Positions 49,945-60,475 of a DNA stretch of 64,000 nucleotides are shown here, piece after piece. Location of the stretch: positions 37,685,435 to 37,749,434 of the forward strand of contig CM053325.1 of the NCBI GenBank assembly GCA_028583605.1, given 5' to 3'. The notes below the pieces were generated by a model, which saw nothing but the letters and a program-made list of their open reading frames with translations, had not been told where the DNA came from and made no database searches. The DNA comes from Dastarcus helophoroides (Eukaryota > Arthropoda > Insecta > Coleoptera > Bothrideridae). How positions within the stretch are numbered: the stretch's first letter is position 1; the number at the start of each line of letters is the position of its first letter. A program made the position numbers and the translations under genes.

Positions 49945-50400
49945 AAAATCTCAACTTCTAATCCCACAAATTCCCACATTTTCGTAAAGTTGTGCTTTTT
50001 TCTTAAAATACAAAAAAGGTCCCATTCTAAACAAGTTAAAAAATTGACTTTTAGGACTAAAAACTTAAAAAAATCAGGCAAAAAGCAAATTTGGGTTTCG
50101 AATTTTAATGTTAAAATTTCAACTTCTAATCCCACAAATTTCAACTAATTTGTGAAATCGCAGATTTTCCTTCAAAATGAATGGAAATATTTGCTTTTTT
50201 CAATAAGCTAGTTTTTCGACTATTCAAACAAAGAAAGTGTGAGTTTCGAATTTTAATGTTAAAATTTCAACTTCTAATCCCACACATTCCCACATTTTTG
50301 CAAAATTGTCTCTTTCCATTGAAACGCATAAAAATGTTGTCTCATCTTAAACAAGTTAAAGGGTCGACTTTTTGGATTAAAGAACTTTGAATCTAGTTAC
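49945..50400. repeat. three-unit tandem repeat, unit about 150-170 bp
   Basis: CAACTTCTAATCCCACA begins at about 49951, 50119 and 50266. Units share TTTCGAATTTTAATGTTAAA, CCCACATTTTTG and AACAAGTTAAA. The second unit is the most diverged. The opposing frames at 49908-50144 and 50181-50390 are repeat-derived, which explains the repeated FVGLEVEIL peptide in the former. Confidence 0.75.
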
Positions 50401-53400
50401 TTTTTGGAATTTCAATTACTTTTACGAATTTAATTTCTCCATTACAAAGTAATTTAAAAGAAGTAATGAGTACCTGTAAATAATGTCTTTAAATAAGGAA
50501 TGTTTCATTACTTTTCAACAAATGACAGAAATTACGCATTACATTACATTTTTTATCAAGATAATGCAATTATAATTCCTTTTTTGAAAAATGTAATTTA
50601 ATTAGCAATGCATTATATTTTGTAATGATTACTGCTTGGTACAACATGTAGGAGATGTACTTTTCGTGAGCAACTCTAAGGTTTAAATTTGAGGTTTAGA
50701 AATAAAAATAAAAAATTTAACATTTTTACAATTCTAAAAAAATCTTTGGTGCAGATATTTATATCTTTTTTATTCTTAGGATTTTCTAGAATATTTCTCA
50801 CACCAGAAGTGTTTTCTGCCGTATACAGACTGGAGACAAACCGCTTGAATAAAAAAATAATTATCGTGAATATGTCAGCCAATGAGTGCAGCAAAAATAA
50901 AATAATGTTATCAAATGGTGATTTTGGGTGAACTATTGGTATCTTTGGATAGTTAATTCTTTATTAATTATTTCAAATTATATTTTGTTTTATATCAGTT
51001 TATCTTAGGACTTTTACATACCTAATTAAAAGGATACTATCTGATTAATAGATCAATGACAAATAAATCACTGTTTTAATAATAACAGAAATGAGCAACA
51101 TTCACTGAGAAAATATTTGCAAAAATTGAAATTGAAGTAGCTAATAACGTTTCAGTATTAAATTTACTCAACTCCACGTGGTCGCTAAATAATTCGGTCA
51201 TAAAATAAAGATCTGTTTTACATACAAATGTGCTAGCTACAATTTATCATTTATAAGATGTATGTCGTCGCTTACATATCCAATATTCTGTATAATAATG
51301 AATTGAGAAAGTGTAACCAATTCATCTTCTTTTTTTTCCTAATGACTTATTAAAGGATGTTAACAATGTTCGTGGTGTCGTGTTAACAAAGATCTATAAA
51401 TAAAGAGGTTGGAGATGAACGACAGGCAAAAAATTACACTATTCATTGAGCAATTGAAGAATTTAACCGCCACTCTCGCTTTAAATAAAATTGTGCCAAT
51501 CACCTGTACCAAACAATTTTATAATCGAATTTTCATTGTCTTTTATTCAACTGGAATATATTCCCATACCTTCAAGTTAAATATTCCTGTCTACTTCTAA
51601 ATTTTCATGTGTGTTGAATAGTTAATGATAATCTTCCGTTTAACAAAATACTACTAAACAATTAGCTTCAAATTAATAGTCTAAATTTATTATCTCGCAG
51701 TATCACGTTGAATACTGAAACAAACGCCACTTCGTTTTAGATGTCGTTTAAAATCATTGAAGTCTGTTGGACAGTAAACAACTTTGATGTCATATTGACC
51801 ATATTTGCAATGAACTTCTTTCAAAGATCATGGCCTTCGAAGAAAGTCTGAAAATTTGATGGAAGCCACATTTTCATTATGGGCTTTTTCTTCGAATTTT
51901 TTTTTTTAATTGTTAACAAAAAGCACTTTCATAAAAACGTAAAGGATGCTGACTGAAAAGAACTTTCATAAAAACGCAAAGGATGTTGACTGAAAATTTA
52001 TCTTCTTGTATCCTGTTCCATTTGTATACAGAATTTTCAATTTAATTCGATCATTAAATCATTTTTCATAAATATTAAAAACCTTGAACTTAATTGAGTG
52101 GACATATTGTGAAATGATGACGCGTCGACATAATTAAAGCAACGATGCATCTCACAATTTAAAGAAATATTTCATTTATTAGTGTTACAACATTTTTATC
52201 TTGTGGTTCGTTTACGACCTATATTTTAATTTTCTATGAATATTCTTCTCGTTAGAATACCGGGAAGTTACTTCATTTTCATAATTCACAACGAGGTCAT
52301 CTTCTTCATCTTGGCCTTTAAATAACTACAGAAAACAATAATGGATTTCATGTGCACAGTGAATGTGTTGAAATATAAAAGATAATACCGTTTTTTTAAT
52401 ATGGTGAACGATTTTTATCTTATTATGTTACTAAACTATTTTAAAATTAACGGATGAGGTGTTTATCCCACTTAACATGTTAATTTTAGCAAGATTCTGT
52501 CCTGCGCGAGCGTTAAAGTCTTTGCCTGAAATCCTTAATATTCAGGCTCTAAACTTTCAAACTGGAGCCGTTTAGATTTAAAAAACTGAATCATTCATTC
52601 CTGCGTATCGCTAAATTAACAAGTTTGGTTAAACTAAGCGGTTTGGTCCTTTTTAAGTAAAGTTAGTACTTTGTAAGTTGGATTGAAGAAAAAACTGAAA
52701 AACTTGAATTCCTCTGTTTACAATTTTTCTCGAAAATTATCAGTCGTAGTGGTTTTTTATGAATATTTTATTTACACACTACTGTAAAAAGAATTTAAAA
52801 ACCCTTTTGGTTTGGATTTATTTTTTGAGTTAACTTCTCCACCACTGCTCCATTTTTTTCTTATTGGTATCAAATTGGTTTTTGCAAATTAATAATAAGA
52901 GAATGTTTTTTAATTACATCCAAATGTTAACGTTAAATTTAAGAATTTTATTCAAATTGTTGCTTTGAAGAGGAAAAAATATTGGCTATGGATTTTCTAA
53001 GATTCGTTTCTATGCTACCGTTGAAATTTCTTCTTAAAAACAATATCTTAAATCTAATTTTTAACTTTGGAATATACATACCATGTTTAAAATTTATTTT
53101 CAACTTGTTATTTTCGGCAGTTTTCAAGCGAAGATAAGCTTGAAATGGTTTTATTCAATCAGAAACAAAGTCTAGTTTTATTTCGAGTTATTTGTTAGAC
53201 CTGAAAAGGAGATTTCCGAAAAACTGCCCTCAATGTGTCGAAACACGATGTTGCGTCTAAAATTTACGACAGATATATAGGCCAATTGCCATTGTTTTGT
53301 ACAAACTACGGACAACTTCATAATTTATATAATGACGGGCAGAATGGTTGTCGGAAATTGTATAGACAAATAAATCACTTAAACGGGTCCACCTAACCAA

Positions 53401-53743
53401 TTGTTTAAAATTTCCAATTCTTATAAAAAGCCCCCTGAAAGCGATAAAAACGATTTCTCTTAAAGGACAATATATAGAAAAGATTACATGGATAATTGTT
53501 AAGAGATTCAATTTTTTTCGGCGGCCTACTTTTCAATGAATATTACAGTTCTGCTATTGACAAATTAATTACTACGTTGGCACATTAGAGACTTTTAAAT
53601 CAATCCACTTCAACCAATGGATCTTAACATCTAATTTTAATGACATAATTTATACAGTAGTACTTTTACATCACATCAGCTACAGAATCCACCATTTACT
53701 TAAAAAAAAATTTAATTATTAATAATCATCTGCATATTAATAG
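50401..53743. other. gene-free AT-rich DNA with a 37-bp tandem duplication
   Basis: ACTTTCATAAAAACG(T/C)AAAG and the following bases to GACTGAAAA occur at 51925-51961 and 51962-51998, an exact 37-bp step with four or so differences. Frames at 50676-50931, 51409-51600 and 53257-53511 have no motif. No other feature is seen. Confidence 0.45.
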
Positions 53744-53929
53744 GTGAACATCGAAAATTATGGTCCAAGCAATGAGTTTTTCGGTAAAACCAACCACGGA
53801 TTCGTGAACAGCGACCCAAATAACCTGTTGGGATGCATTTCCGATGCAATTAACGTTAATTATCCCGACTTTGGGAATTTCTTAGCGAAACGCCCCATTT
53901 GGGAAGTTGTTTTAGGGATTAAGGAGTGA
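53744..53929 (+). CDS. putative terminal coding exon, unrecognised protein
   Basis: A 61-codon frame ends at TGA (53927-53929). The codons are balanced (GGT, AAC, CTG, GCG, CGC, TGG all used) in strong contrast to the AT-driven frames around it. It has no ATG near its beginning; an in-frame TAG ends at 53743, so AG sits exactly where a splice acceptor should (ATATTAATAG/GTGAAC). The product reads NYGPSNEFFGKTNHGF..., then NLLGCISDAINVNYPDFGNF and ends WEVVLGIKE. It is polar, with one cysteine, no membrane segment, no family I recognise. The pyrimidine tract is poor. A downstream partner of the donor at 16464 is conceivable but unproven. A degraded gene or transposon piece is an alternative. 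Confidence 0.35.
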   Translation: MNIENYGPSNEFFGKTNHGFVNSDPNNLLGCISDAINVNYPDFGNFLAKRPIWEVVLGIKE

Positions 53930-54279
53930 AGGAGGGTTCGAGCGCCTTCGTCTTAGTAGCAGCAAATGAACCTTGGGTCATCAGAAATCGAATGCAAAAA
54001 GAATTTTAAAAATCTAACTTCCTATATTATTTTTATTTATTTCATGGCTTATTGCCTGGACTTTTATATCAACCAAAAGGTATTATGCCGTAGATATTCT
54101 GGAAAATAAAATCATGTGTGCATGTTACCGCTAAGGTCATATTATAGATAGAATTGCTTTAAGCTGGCACAGGATCCAGACTGCAATTTAAATTATTAGA
54201 TCGATTTATCCGTATGCAAAATACTAGACAATGCGACAGCTGCGTCACATTTCTATATCGCATTGTCATCGGTAAGTTT
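53930..54279. other. short gene-free stretch after the putative exon
   Basis: GAGCGCCTTCGTCTTAGTAGC follows the stop within 40 bp and could be 3' UTR. AATAAA occurs at 54104 within GGAAAATAAAATCATGTG and could serve as a poly(A) signal. Otherwise nothing. Confidence 0.3.
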
Positions 54280-56340
54280 TTTAAAAGTCAGATATTTAAA
54301 CAATGTGGAATTCTGAAGTCAAAATTTTTATAAAGAATTGAAATGTTTCAAGGAATTGAAAAATTTGAAAAATAAAAAAATATTTCAAAAAAAATTTAAA
54401 GTTTACAAAAAAGAACTAATATGGTGGGAAAATAGCAAAATTTTGAAAAATCGTAATTTTAAAAAAATTGAAATGTTGAAAGACTCAAAATTTTCAAAAG
54501 ACCAATAAAAGGTATAATTTTTCCAGATAAAAGTAGTTTTACAAAAAAGTGAACAATTCCTCAAAAGGAGAAAGTTTCTCGAAAAACTCCAAGTTTTTAA
54601 AAAAGTCAAAATTTTAAAACAAATCAAAATTTTGAATGTGTCAAAATTCTCTAAACAAAGAGTTCCTTATAAAATTTCAAGTTTATGAAATCAAATAAAA
54701 TCAAATTTATGAATGTGTCAAAATTTTCGAAAAAGAATTTTTTTAAAAAACTTCAAATTTACCAAATAAAATCAGATTTGAAGAAAAGTTCGGAAGATTT
54801 AAGAAATTTGGATTTTCGAAAAAATCAAATATACAAAATGTATAAATTTTGAGAAGTCAAAAAAAGTAAAAATGTTTATAAAAATACACCAATTTTTCAA
54901 AAAGTCAAAATTTTTAAAAATGTCATAACTTTGAAAAAATTGGAACTTTAAGAGCACACAAAACTTCTAAAATTCAAAAAGTCGTCAATTTCAAAAAAAT
55001 TAAAATGTTCAGAAAAAAATGGAAATTTTGAAACATTGGAATTTTTAAGAAGGCAAAACCTAAAAAAAGTCGACATTTTCGAATTGAGTTGGCATTTTGA
55101 GAAAAATTAGAAATATCAAAAAAAATGAGATTTCGGAAAAAACGGAAACTTTAAGGTCAGAAAATCACCAAATATGTTAAAAATTTCAAAAACAAAAATA
55201 TTTCAAAAAATCGTATCCAAGTGATCAAAATTTTCAAAATAGTGGAGATTATAAAAAGTTGCAACAGTCAAAAAAAATCAAAATTAAAATTTTGAAAACT
55301 TTTTTTTAATAGAATCGAAATAAATTAAAATTGTCAGAAAGTCTAAATTGTCGATAAAGTAAAAATTTATTAAAATAGTCTAAATTTAAAGGTTACATTT
55401 TGAAACAAAATTTAAGATTTTCAGGAAACTTAAAATTAAAAAAAGGTAATTTCCAAAATGGATGAATTTTATAAGTCAAAATTTCAAGAAAAGGCCGACA
55501 TATCGAAAATTTGTAAAACTTTTTTTTTTAAATCAATTTTTTAAAAGCCCAACTTATCAGGTTGGATGTAAATTTTGAAAAAGAATTAACATTTTAAAAA
55601 AAGTCGAAATTTTAAATTGTCCAAATTTTTAAACAAATCAAAAATTTAGAAAAGATTGAAATTTTCAAAATAAATTGGTATATTCAAAAGATTTAAATTA
55701 TTAAAGCTCTATTTTTATGATATACATGAACATTTTCGAAAAAGTATAAATCCTCAAGAAAATATCAAAATTCTCTATAAAATTGTTAAAACCCCAAAAT
55801 TTTCAAAAAAAACAGAAATGTATTTAAAAAGTATTAGATTTACAAAAATCAAAAAGGTAAACATTTCGATAAGGCAAAGAAATTAAAAAAAATCAAAGTT
55901 TGCAATTACTTCCATATTTTGATAATTTTTGCTAAGTCGATAAAGACGTCCAAGTTTAATGCTAAAGTCAAAGTTTTTAAGAAAGACGAACTTTTAAAAA
56001 AACATTATTTACAAATATAGCTATAAATTATGGAATAGGTAAAAGTTTTCCAGAAAGGTCGTTATTTTCGGAATAAAGTAGAACTTTTGAAAAATGACCG
56101 ACATTTTGAAAAAGTGAAATTTTGTAAAAGATTTAAATATTCAAAAAAAAATCAAAACTTTGAAAAAAGTCAAAAATTTGTAAGAAGTTAAAATTTCCGA
56201 AAAATGGGTACACTATTTATCAAAATTATTACTTTGACAAAATTCAAAATTTTTGAAACAGTCAAAATTCTCTATAAATGTCAAAATCTATCAAACGATT
56301 CAGAATAAAAAAGAGATTCGAGGTGTTTTCAGAAAGAGAC
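54280..56340 (-). repeat. degenerate AT array, A-rich on plus strand
   Basis: AAAAAGTCAAAATTTTG, AAAATCAAATTT and AAAAAAATTGAAA units of about 20 bp continue for 2 kb. The minus-strand frame at 54403-54627 reads the repeat. Confidence 0.75.
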
Positions 56341-56482
56341 TTCAACGGTAGCGTAGAACAGAATCTTGACCAAGAATACGATCCTAAAAGTTGACGAAAT
56401 ACTTTTTTTTGTTAATTATACTTGTAGCAACTGCATACAATAAAAATCGTTTGATAGTTCGGATTATAAACTTAATCAATAT

Positions 56483-56968
56483 TGTTGTGCGTTATCAGTT
56501 CGAAAATTAAAACTTCGTGAATTGTATTCACTACATTTCAAACTTATTTTGGAACAGTACAATTATTATTCACCTAACTATCATACTACTTTTTTTTGGT
56601 CGTTGGTTATCTTCAAAAATTGAAACACACATCTTGTCCCCTGAAACCAAGAAAGATTAAAAAATAGAGCAACCTCTATTGTGTTTTTTAATTTTTCTTG
56701 GTTTCAGGGGACAAGATTTGTATTTCAATCTACCTATCTGGCTAACTAACTAACCAACCAACTAACTGGAGGGCCGCGAATTTATAGGAACCATTCCGGT
56801 TTCTAAAACGAAACTTCGTACAGATATAACTTATCGCTTGCGGAAAAATCTAGAGCGCTTATCTGCCTTATGATTTATTATCGCGGCCTCTTCCCATTAT
56901 CAAATATTTCTAGAGAGTTCCTTACAGTTTAATCACTAATACAAATTTTATAACTACATTTTGTTACA
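56483..56968 (-). mobile_element. solo LTR, gypsy-like family 2, copy 2, split by a foldback
   Basis: On the minus strand it begins TGTAACAAAATGTAG and ends GATAACGCACAACA, so the TGT...ACA termini are intact. ATAT flanks both ends (56479-56482 and 56969-56972). It aligns with 4426-4763 along its length, including GGCAGATAAG, CCGCAAGCGATAA, AACCGGAATGG and CACGAAGTTTTAATT. A foldback element of about 132 bp (56598-56729) is inserted in its 3' half. A GTTAGTTG-type run near 56738-56765 is expanded relative to copy 1. No internal domain adjoins it. Confidence 0.85.
56598..56729. mobile_element. foldback element, family FB-A, copy 6 (hairpin centre deleted)
   Basis: Left arm: CGTTGGTTATCTTCAAAAATTG, TCTTGTCCCCTGAAACCAAG, GATTAAAAAATAG. 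Right arm: TTGTGTTTTTTAATTTTTC, TTGGTTTCAGGGGACAAG, TTTGTATTTCAAT. The arms meet at AGAGCAACCTCTATT, so the central hairpin-bearing part is lost. Its position inside the LTR shows that it moved after the LTR inserted. Confidence 0.85.
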
Positions 56969-56972
56969 ATAT

Positions 56973-58529
56973 GTTTTCAAAAAGAGATCATAACGCTAAT
57001 ATATTCATCAGTTAATATTTTCGAAAGCAACAAAATTAGTTATTAGACCAAAGTTCTATTTTTTATGCAACAGCCCGGTAGAAATGTCAATAGTGAATAA
57101 AGAAATAAATGTAATGGAGACTATAACATTGAAAATATCTATTACTTTATAAGTTAGAAGGTAACCTAATCGAGAACTGATTCTAACATGCGTCGGAATA
57201 TGTATTTTTAATTTCAAAAGTTCCACTCGACTTTTTTTCATTTGAACAATTGCGGTCGTGTAAAAAATAGTAAAAGACGTGTCGTCGCGCGGCCGAAGAC
57301 ACGAAACAATTAAAGTAACTTCTTTAGACGTAAAAATGCAATAACTACCTTGTCACGTTTAATCAGAATGGCAGATTCCCATAATTAATTAATGCGAAAC
57401 AGGCGGTTTTGTCAGATAACTATTGCAAGTATTCCTTCAAACAATTAGAGTTAACTGGAGGTTCTGCTTTCAGGTCAAATACAATATTTTACATGATGAA
57501 CCTTACGGATTATGGAGGTCATCTAATAGGTTGCGACCCGGATTCAGTTCTATTAATTTCAGACGTATCGAACTTTATTGCTGTTTTTTTTTGTAGGTGT
57601 CGGTGAAACACATAAAATAGTAAAAAATTAATTGTTTCGTTATTTAAGGCGATTACGACGTGGGATTCTTTGCAAAATGATGATTTAATGCTGATAATTG
57701 CTTGAAGTAGTTCTACTCTGAAACCTCAGTTGATTGACTAGAGATTTATATGCTTCTGGCTGTAAAAACTTGGAAATTAATGAGACCTAGGATGTGGATT
57801 GCTTTGAATATGAATATAAGCTTTGCCTTACCTGACCAATTGAAATGTTCCAAGTCAAATATTTTAAGCAGTTCAATTATTCGAGTCGATTGAGAATTAA
57901 ATTTATCCAGAAGCAATAAGAGATCGAAAATGTTTAGGATATCATTTAAGACATCTAATGCTTTAGCAAGTCGATTGCTAAATTACAACTTGGCAATAAA
58001 AAATCGTAGGCATCGATGGGTAAATATTATAAGTCGATTTGTAATAAGAACGAGTTAGCGACAATTATTGTCCACATATTGCATAGATAATGGTTCGCTG
58101 CACTTGCGAAATTACAATAAATAGCACGTTATCAGTGTCGCAATCTGTGGATAACTTAAATGATATATAAAATGGACTCAAGGAAAGTGAAAACAATTGT
58201 TTGCTTAGAACGATTCTCATGACCTGATCAAGTGCCATGGTTAAATTTTCATGCACCGCCTGCACAAATTACCTTAAATTGTTGGCGCGTTCACTAACGG
58301 AGAATTAGGATATGTGAAATATGTCATAACCTTAGTCCTAATTCGACATATTGCCAAGTTTCGACTGAAAATAATAAAATAATTAGGAAGCCGTGTTATT
58401 AGTAACGTGTCGCTAAACCTGAAATTACATATTTCGTTAAATTTTTCAGATTTAATAAATACGTATACTAGTATCGCGTTTTTTTTTTATATTATAGTCT
58501 TTGTATAATTGATTATCGCTTAAGATAAC
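56973..58529. promoter_or_regulatory. gene-free DNA with a GC island and a doubtful exon-like patch
   Basis: Bases 57250-57420 are GC-elevated (GACGTGTCGTCGCGCGGCCG near 57278; CATAATTAATTAATGCG near 57379) and may be regulatory. The following 57409-57606 is open in two frames. One, starting after CTTTCAG at 57473, reads KYNILHDEPYGLWRSSNRL and stops at 57596; it has an acceptor-like start but no recognised family. Frames at 57056-57241 and 58065-58265 have no motif. Confidence 0.25.
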
Positions 58530-60329
58530 TTTTTTCAAAATATTAACCAAAGTCGAAATTATCAGAAAAAAATGGAAATTTGGGAACGAATGGTAATTTA
58601 AAAAATAAATGCCAATCATTTAAAAATTTTCATATCTATGTCGAAAGTTCGAGACAAATTTGAAAATTCGAGAAAGTGTCAAAAATGTCAGGAAAATATT
58701 GCTAACGTAAATTTACAGTTTTTAAATTATTTATAAATTTCCTAATTGTAATTCAGAATAAAGTCCCCTGCTAAAGTTTAATTTTTTTATTGAAATCTCG
58801 AAATGTCGTGACGTTTAATTTTTTCAATAAATATATTTTTTTTTAATTTCACTTTTTTCTCGGTAACTTACTTACATCCAAACTTAAAATTTTGACTTTT
58901 TCGATCTAAAATGTACTGACGTGTCGGTTCTTAATCATTTTAATTCGGGAAGCGATCATAAGCTTGTAAAAAAAAAGAAGCTAGGACCAACAAACTGAGT
59001 TAGAAATGAAGCAGGAAGAATTTGACTAATAGATAGAACAAAGGCTGGAACCGACGAACGCATTGAAGAACCTAGACTTAAATGAGCTGACAGAAAAATT
59101 AACCAAAAGTATCCGAGTGGCAACCAAGAAAGTCTGCAAATTTGGATAACACAGAAACACAAAGCTTACTCCTGACATGATAAGACTATTGGAAGAGCGC
59201 AGAGTTATGGATCATGACGCATCTTAATACCGCCAAATAGATAAAATAGTAAAGAGGGCGATTCGCAGATACAACGCGCGGAAGGTCCAAGAAGCCATTG
59301 AAGATAATATAAACCTGAGATTCTTTCGAGGAAAACTGAACAGGGCATAGTAGTATCAGCGAAAGGTTAAATCGGTCGCCAGAGATGATATTAAATGGAC
59401 GAAGACGATAATACAGTAGAGACCCAGGGAAACTAAACAAAGTATCGGACGCCCTCAAGCAAGATGGAGAGACGATATTTAGAGGCGAGCTGGCAAAAAC
59501 TGGATCTTATATGCTCAAGATAGAGAGCGGTGGAAAAACATGGAGGAGGCCTATGTACAGGAGTGGATGAGAACGGGCTAAAGAAAAAGAAAAAGATCTT
59601 ATATTCCGGAAGAAATACAACTCTTGAGGAAAAAATTTAGACCTTGATTTAAATATCGAAGATTCGATTTTTCCCGAAACTTTAATTTTAGTCAAAAATC
59701 TTAAATTCGCCAGAAGGACAAAAGCTGAAGATAAATTCATAAACGCAAAATATCTGGTATTTTTTACTTTATTCATAAATTTTAACCCAAAATCTTAATT
59801 TTTTCAAATTCTAACGAATATTCGAATCCAAACCAACAAATAATCCCTTTTTTCCAAATTTTTTGACAAAATTTGGTCTTTTCAGTAAATATCCAATTTT
59901 TCTGGTCAAAGTTTTATCCAATTTTAACTGAAGTCTGATTTTCGGTCGAAATTTAGAATTCAACCCTAAACATTTATCACGTTATTCGAAAATTTTTGGA
60001 GAAAGCCAATCTTTCTAATAAATTATCATTTTTTTTTAAATTATTTATTTTTCTTGAAAAAATTGAGCTTAAATTTGAAATGTTTGGAACTCGAAAATTT
60101 GCGATTTTCATATTAGATTTCTAAAATTAGTACTGTTTCTCTTTAAAATAAATGCCAGATTTTTACTTCTTTTAGAAAATATAATTTTTTACTAGTTGCC
60201 AAATTATGCAACATTGTCCTAATTTAACCAATGTTTTATTTCTTACCGTTTTCGAAATCCATGTAGTGAGAACCGTATTTGTTACAATCTGTATATTCGT
60301 AATTTTAATCATTTACCTTATTTTTTTAT
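58530..60329. repeat. degenerate AT array carrying LINE debris
   Basis: AT-family words (AAAATTTTGAC, TTTTCAAATT) occupy 58530-58960 and 59630-60200, with a clear break at 58970-59600 where the LINE remnant lies. More T-rich repeat continues at 60480-60690. Confidence 0.55.
58970..59600 (+). pseudogene. internally deleted RTE-like LINE remnant
   Basis: Two pieces of a non-LTR retrotransposon ORF survive in close succession. The first (about 59080-59350) gives DLNELTEKLTKSIRVATKK, then KLTPDMIRLLEERRVMD, a stop, and YRQIDKIVKRAIRRYNARK, which is the helical linker between endonuclease and reverse transcriptase. The second (59447-59581) gives GRPQARWRDDI, a stop, RRAGKNWILYAQDRERWKN and EEAYVQEWMRTG followed by TAA, the typical C-terminal end of RTE-clade-like elements. 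The whole RT domain is missing between them. At least two in-frame stops show it is dead. The minus-strand frames over this segment are shadows. Clade assignment is from memory of the C-terminal pattern. Confidence 0.75.
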
Positions 60330-60475
60330 TGGAACGTATTGGTCCTTGGCCATCTTAAAAAATGTATATACAAATCTGATCCCCTGAAACCAAAAAGTTT
60401 AAAAACACGCATTAGAGGAATTGTTGTGTTGTTTAATTTTTTTTTGTTTTAGGGAATAAGATTTGTATATCAATT
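60330..60475. mobile_element. foldback element, family FB-A, copy 7 (old, hairpin lost)
   Basis: GGAACGTATTGGTCCTTGGC starts it, matching the complete left end of copy 3, followed by CTGATCCCCTGAAACCAAAA. The right arm is TTGTTGTGTTGTTTAAT, TTTTGTTTTAGGGAATAAG, TTTGTATATCAAT. It is the most diverged copy and, like copy 6, has lost the central hairpins (arms join at CGCATTAGAGGAA). Confidence 0.75.

Noticed and set aside
49908..50390. Protein with an internally repeated FVGLEVEIL peptide
   Set aside because: The peptide repeats because the DNA is a three-unit tandem repeat; composition is not coding-like.
4426..56968. The two family-2 LTRs as the ends of one 52-kb element
   Set aside because: They are in opposite orientation, each has its own ATAT duplication, and no gag or pol lies next to either.
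58302..58344. Possible microRNA hairpin (GAATTAGGA / TCCTAATTC)
   Set aside because: The stem is only 9 bp with a loop of about 25, too short for a microRNA precursor.
58956..59776. Three consecutive minus-strand frames of 68-90 codons
   Set aside because: The plus strand of this interval carries recognisable LINE protein pieces; the minus frames are shadows.
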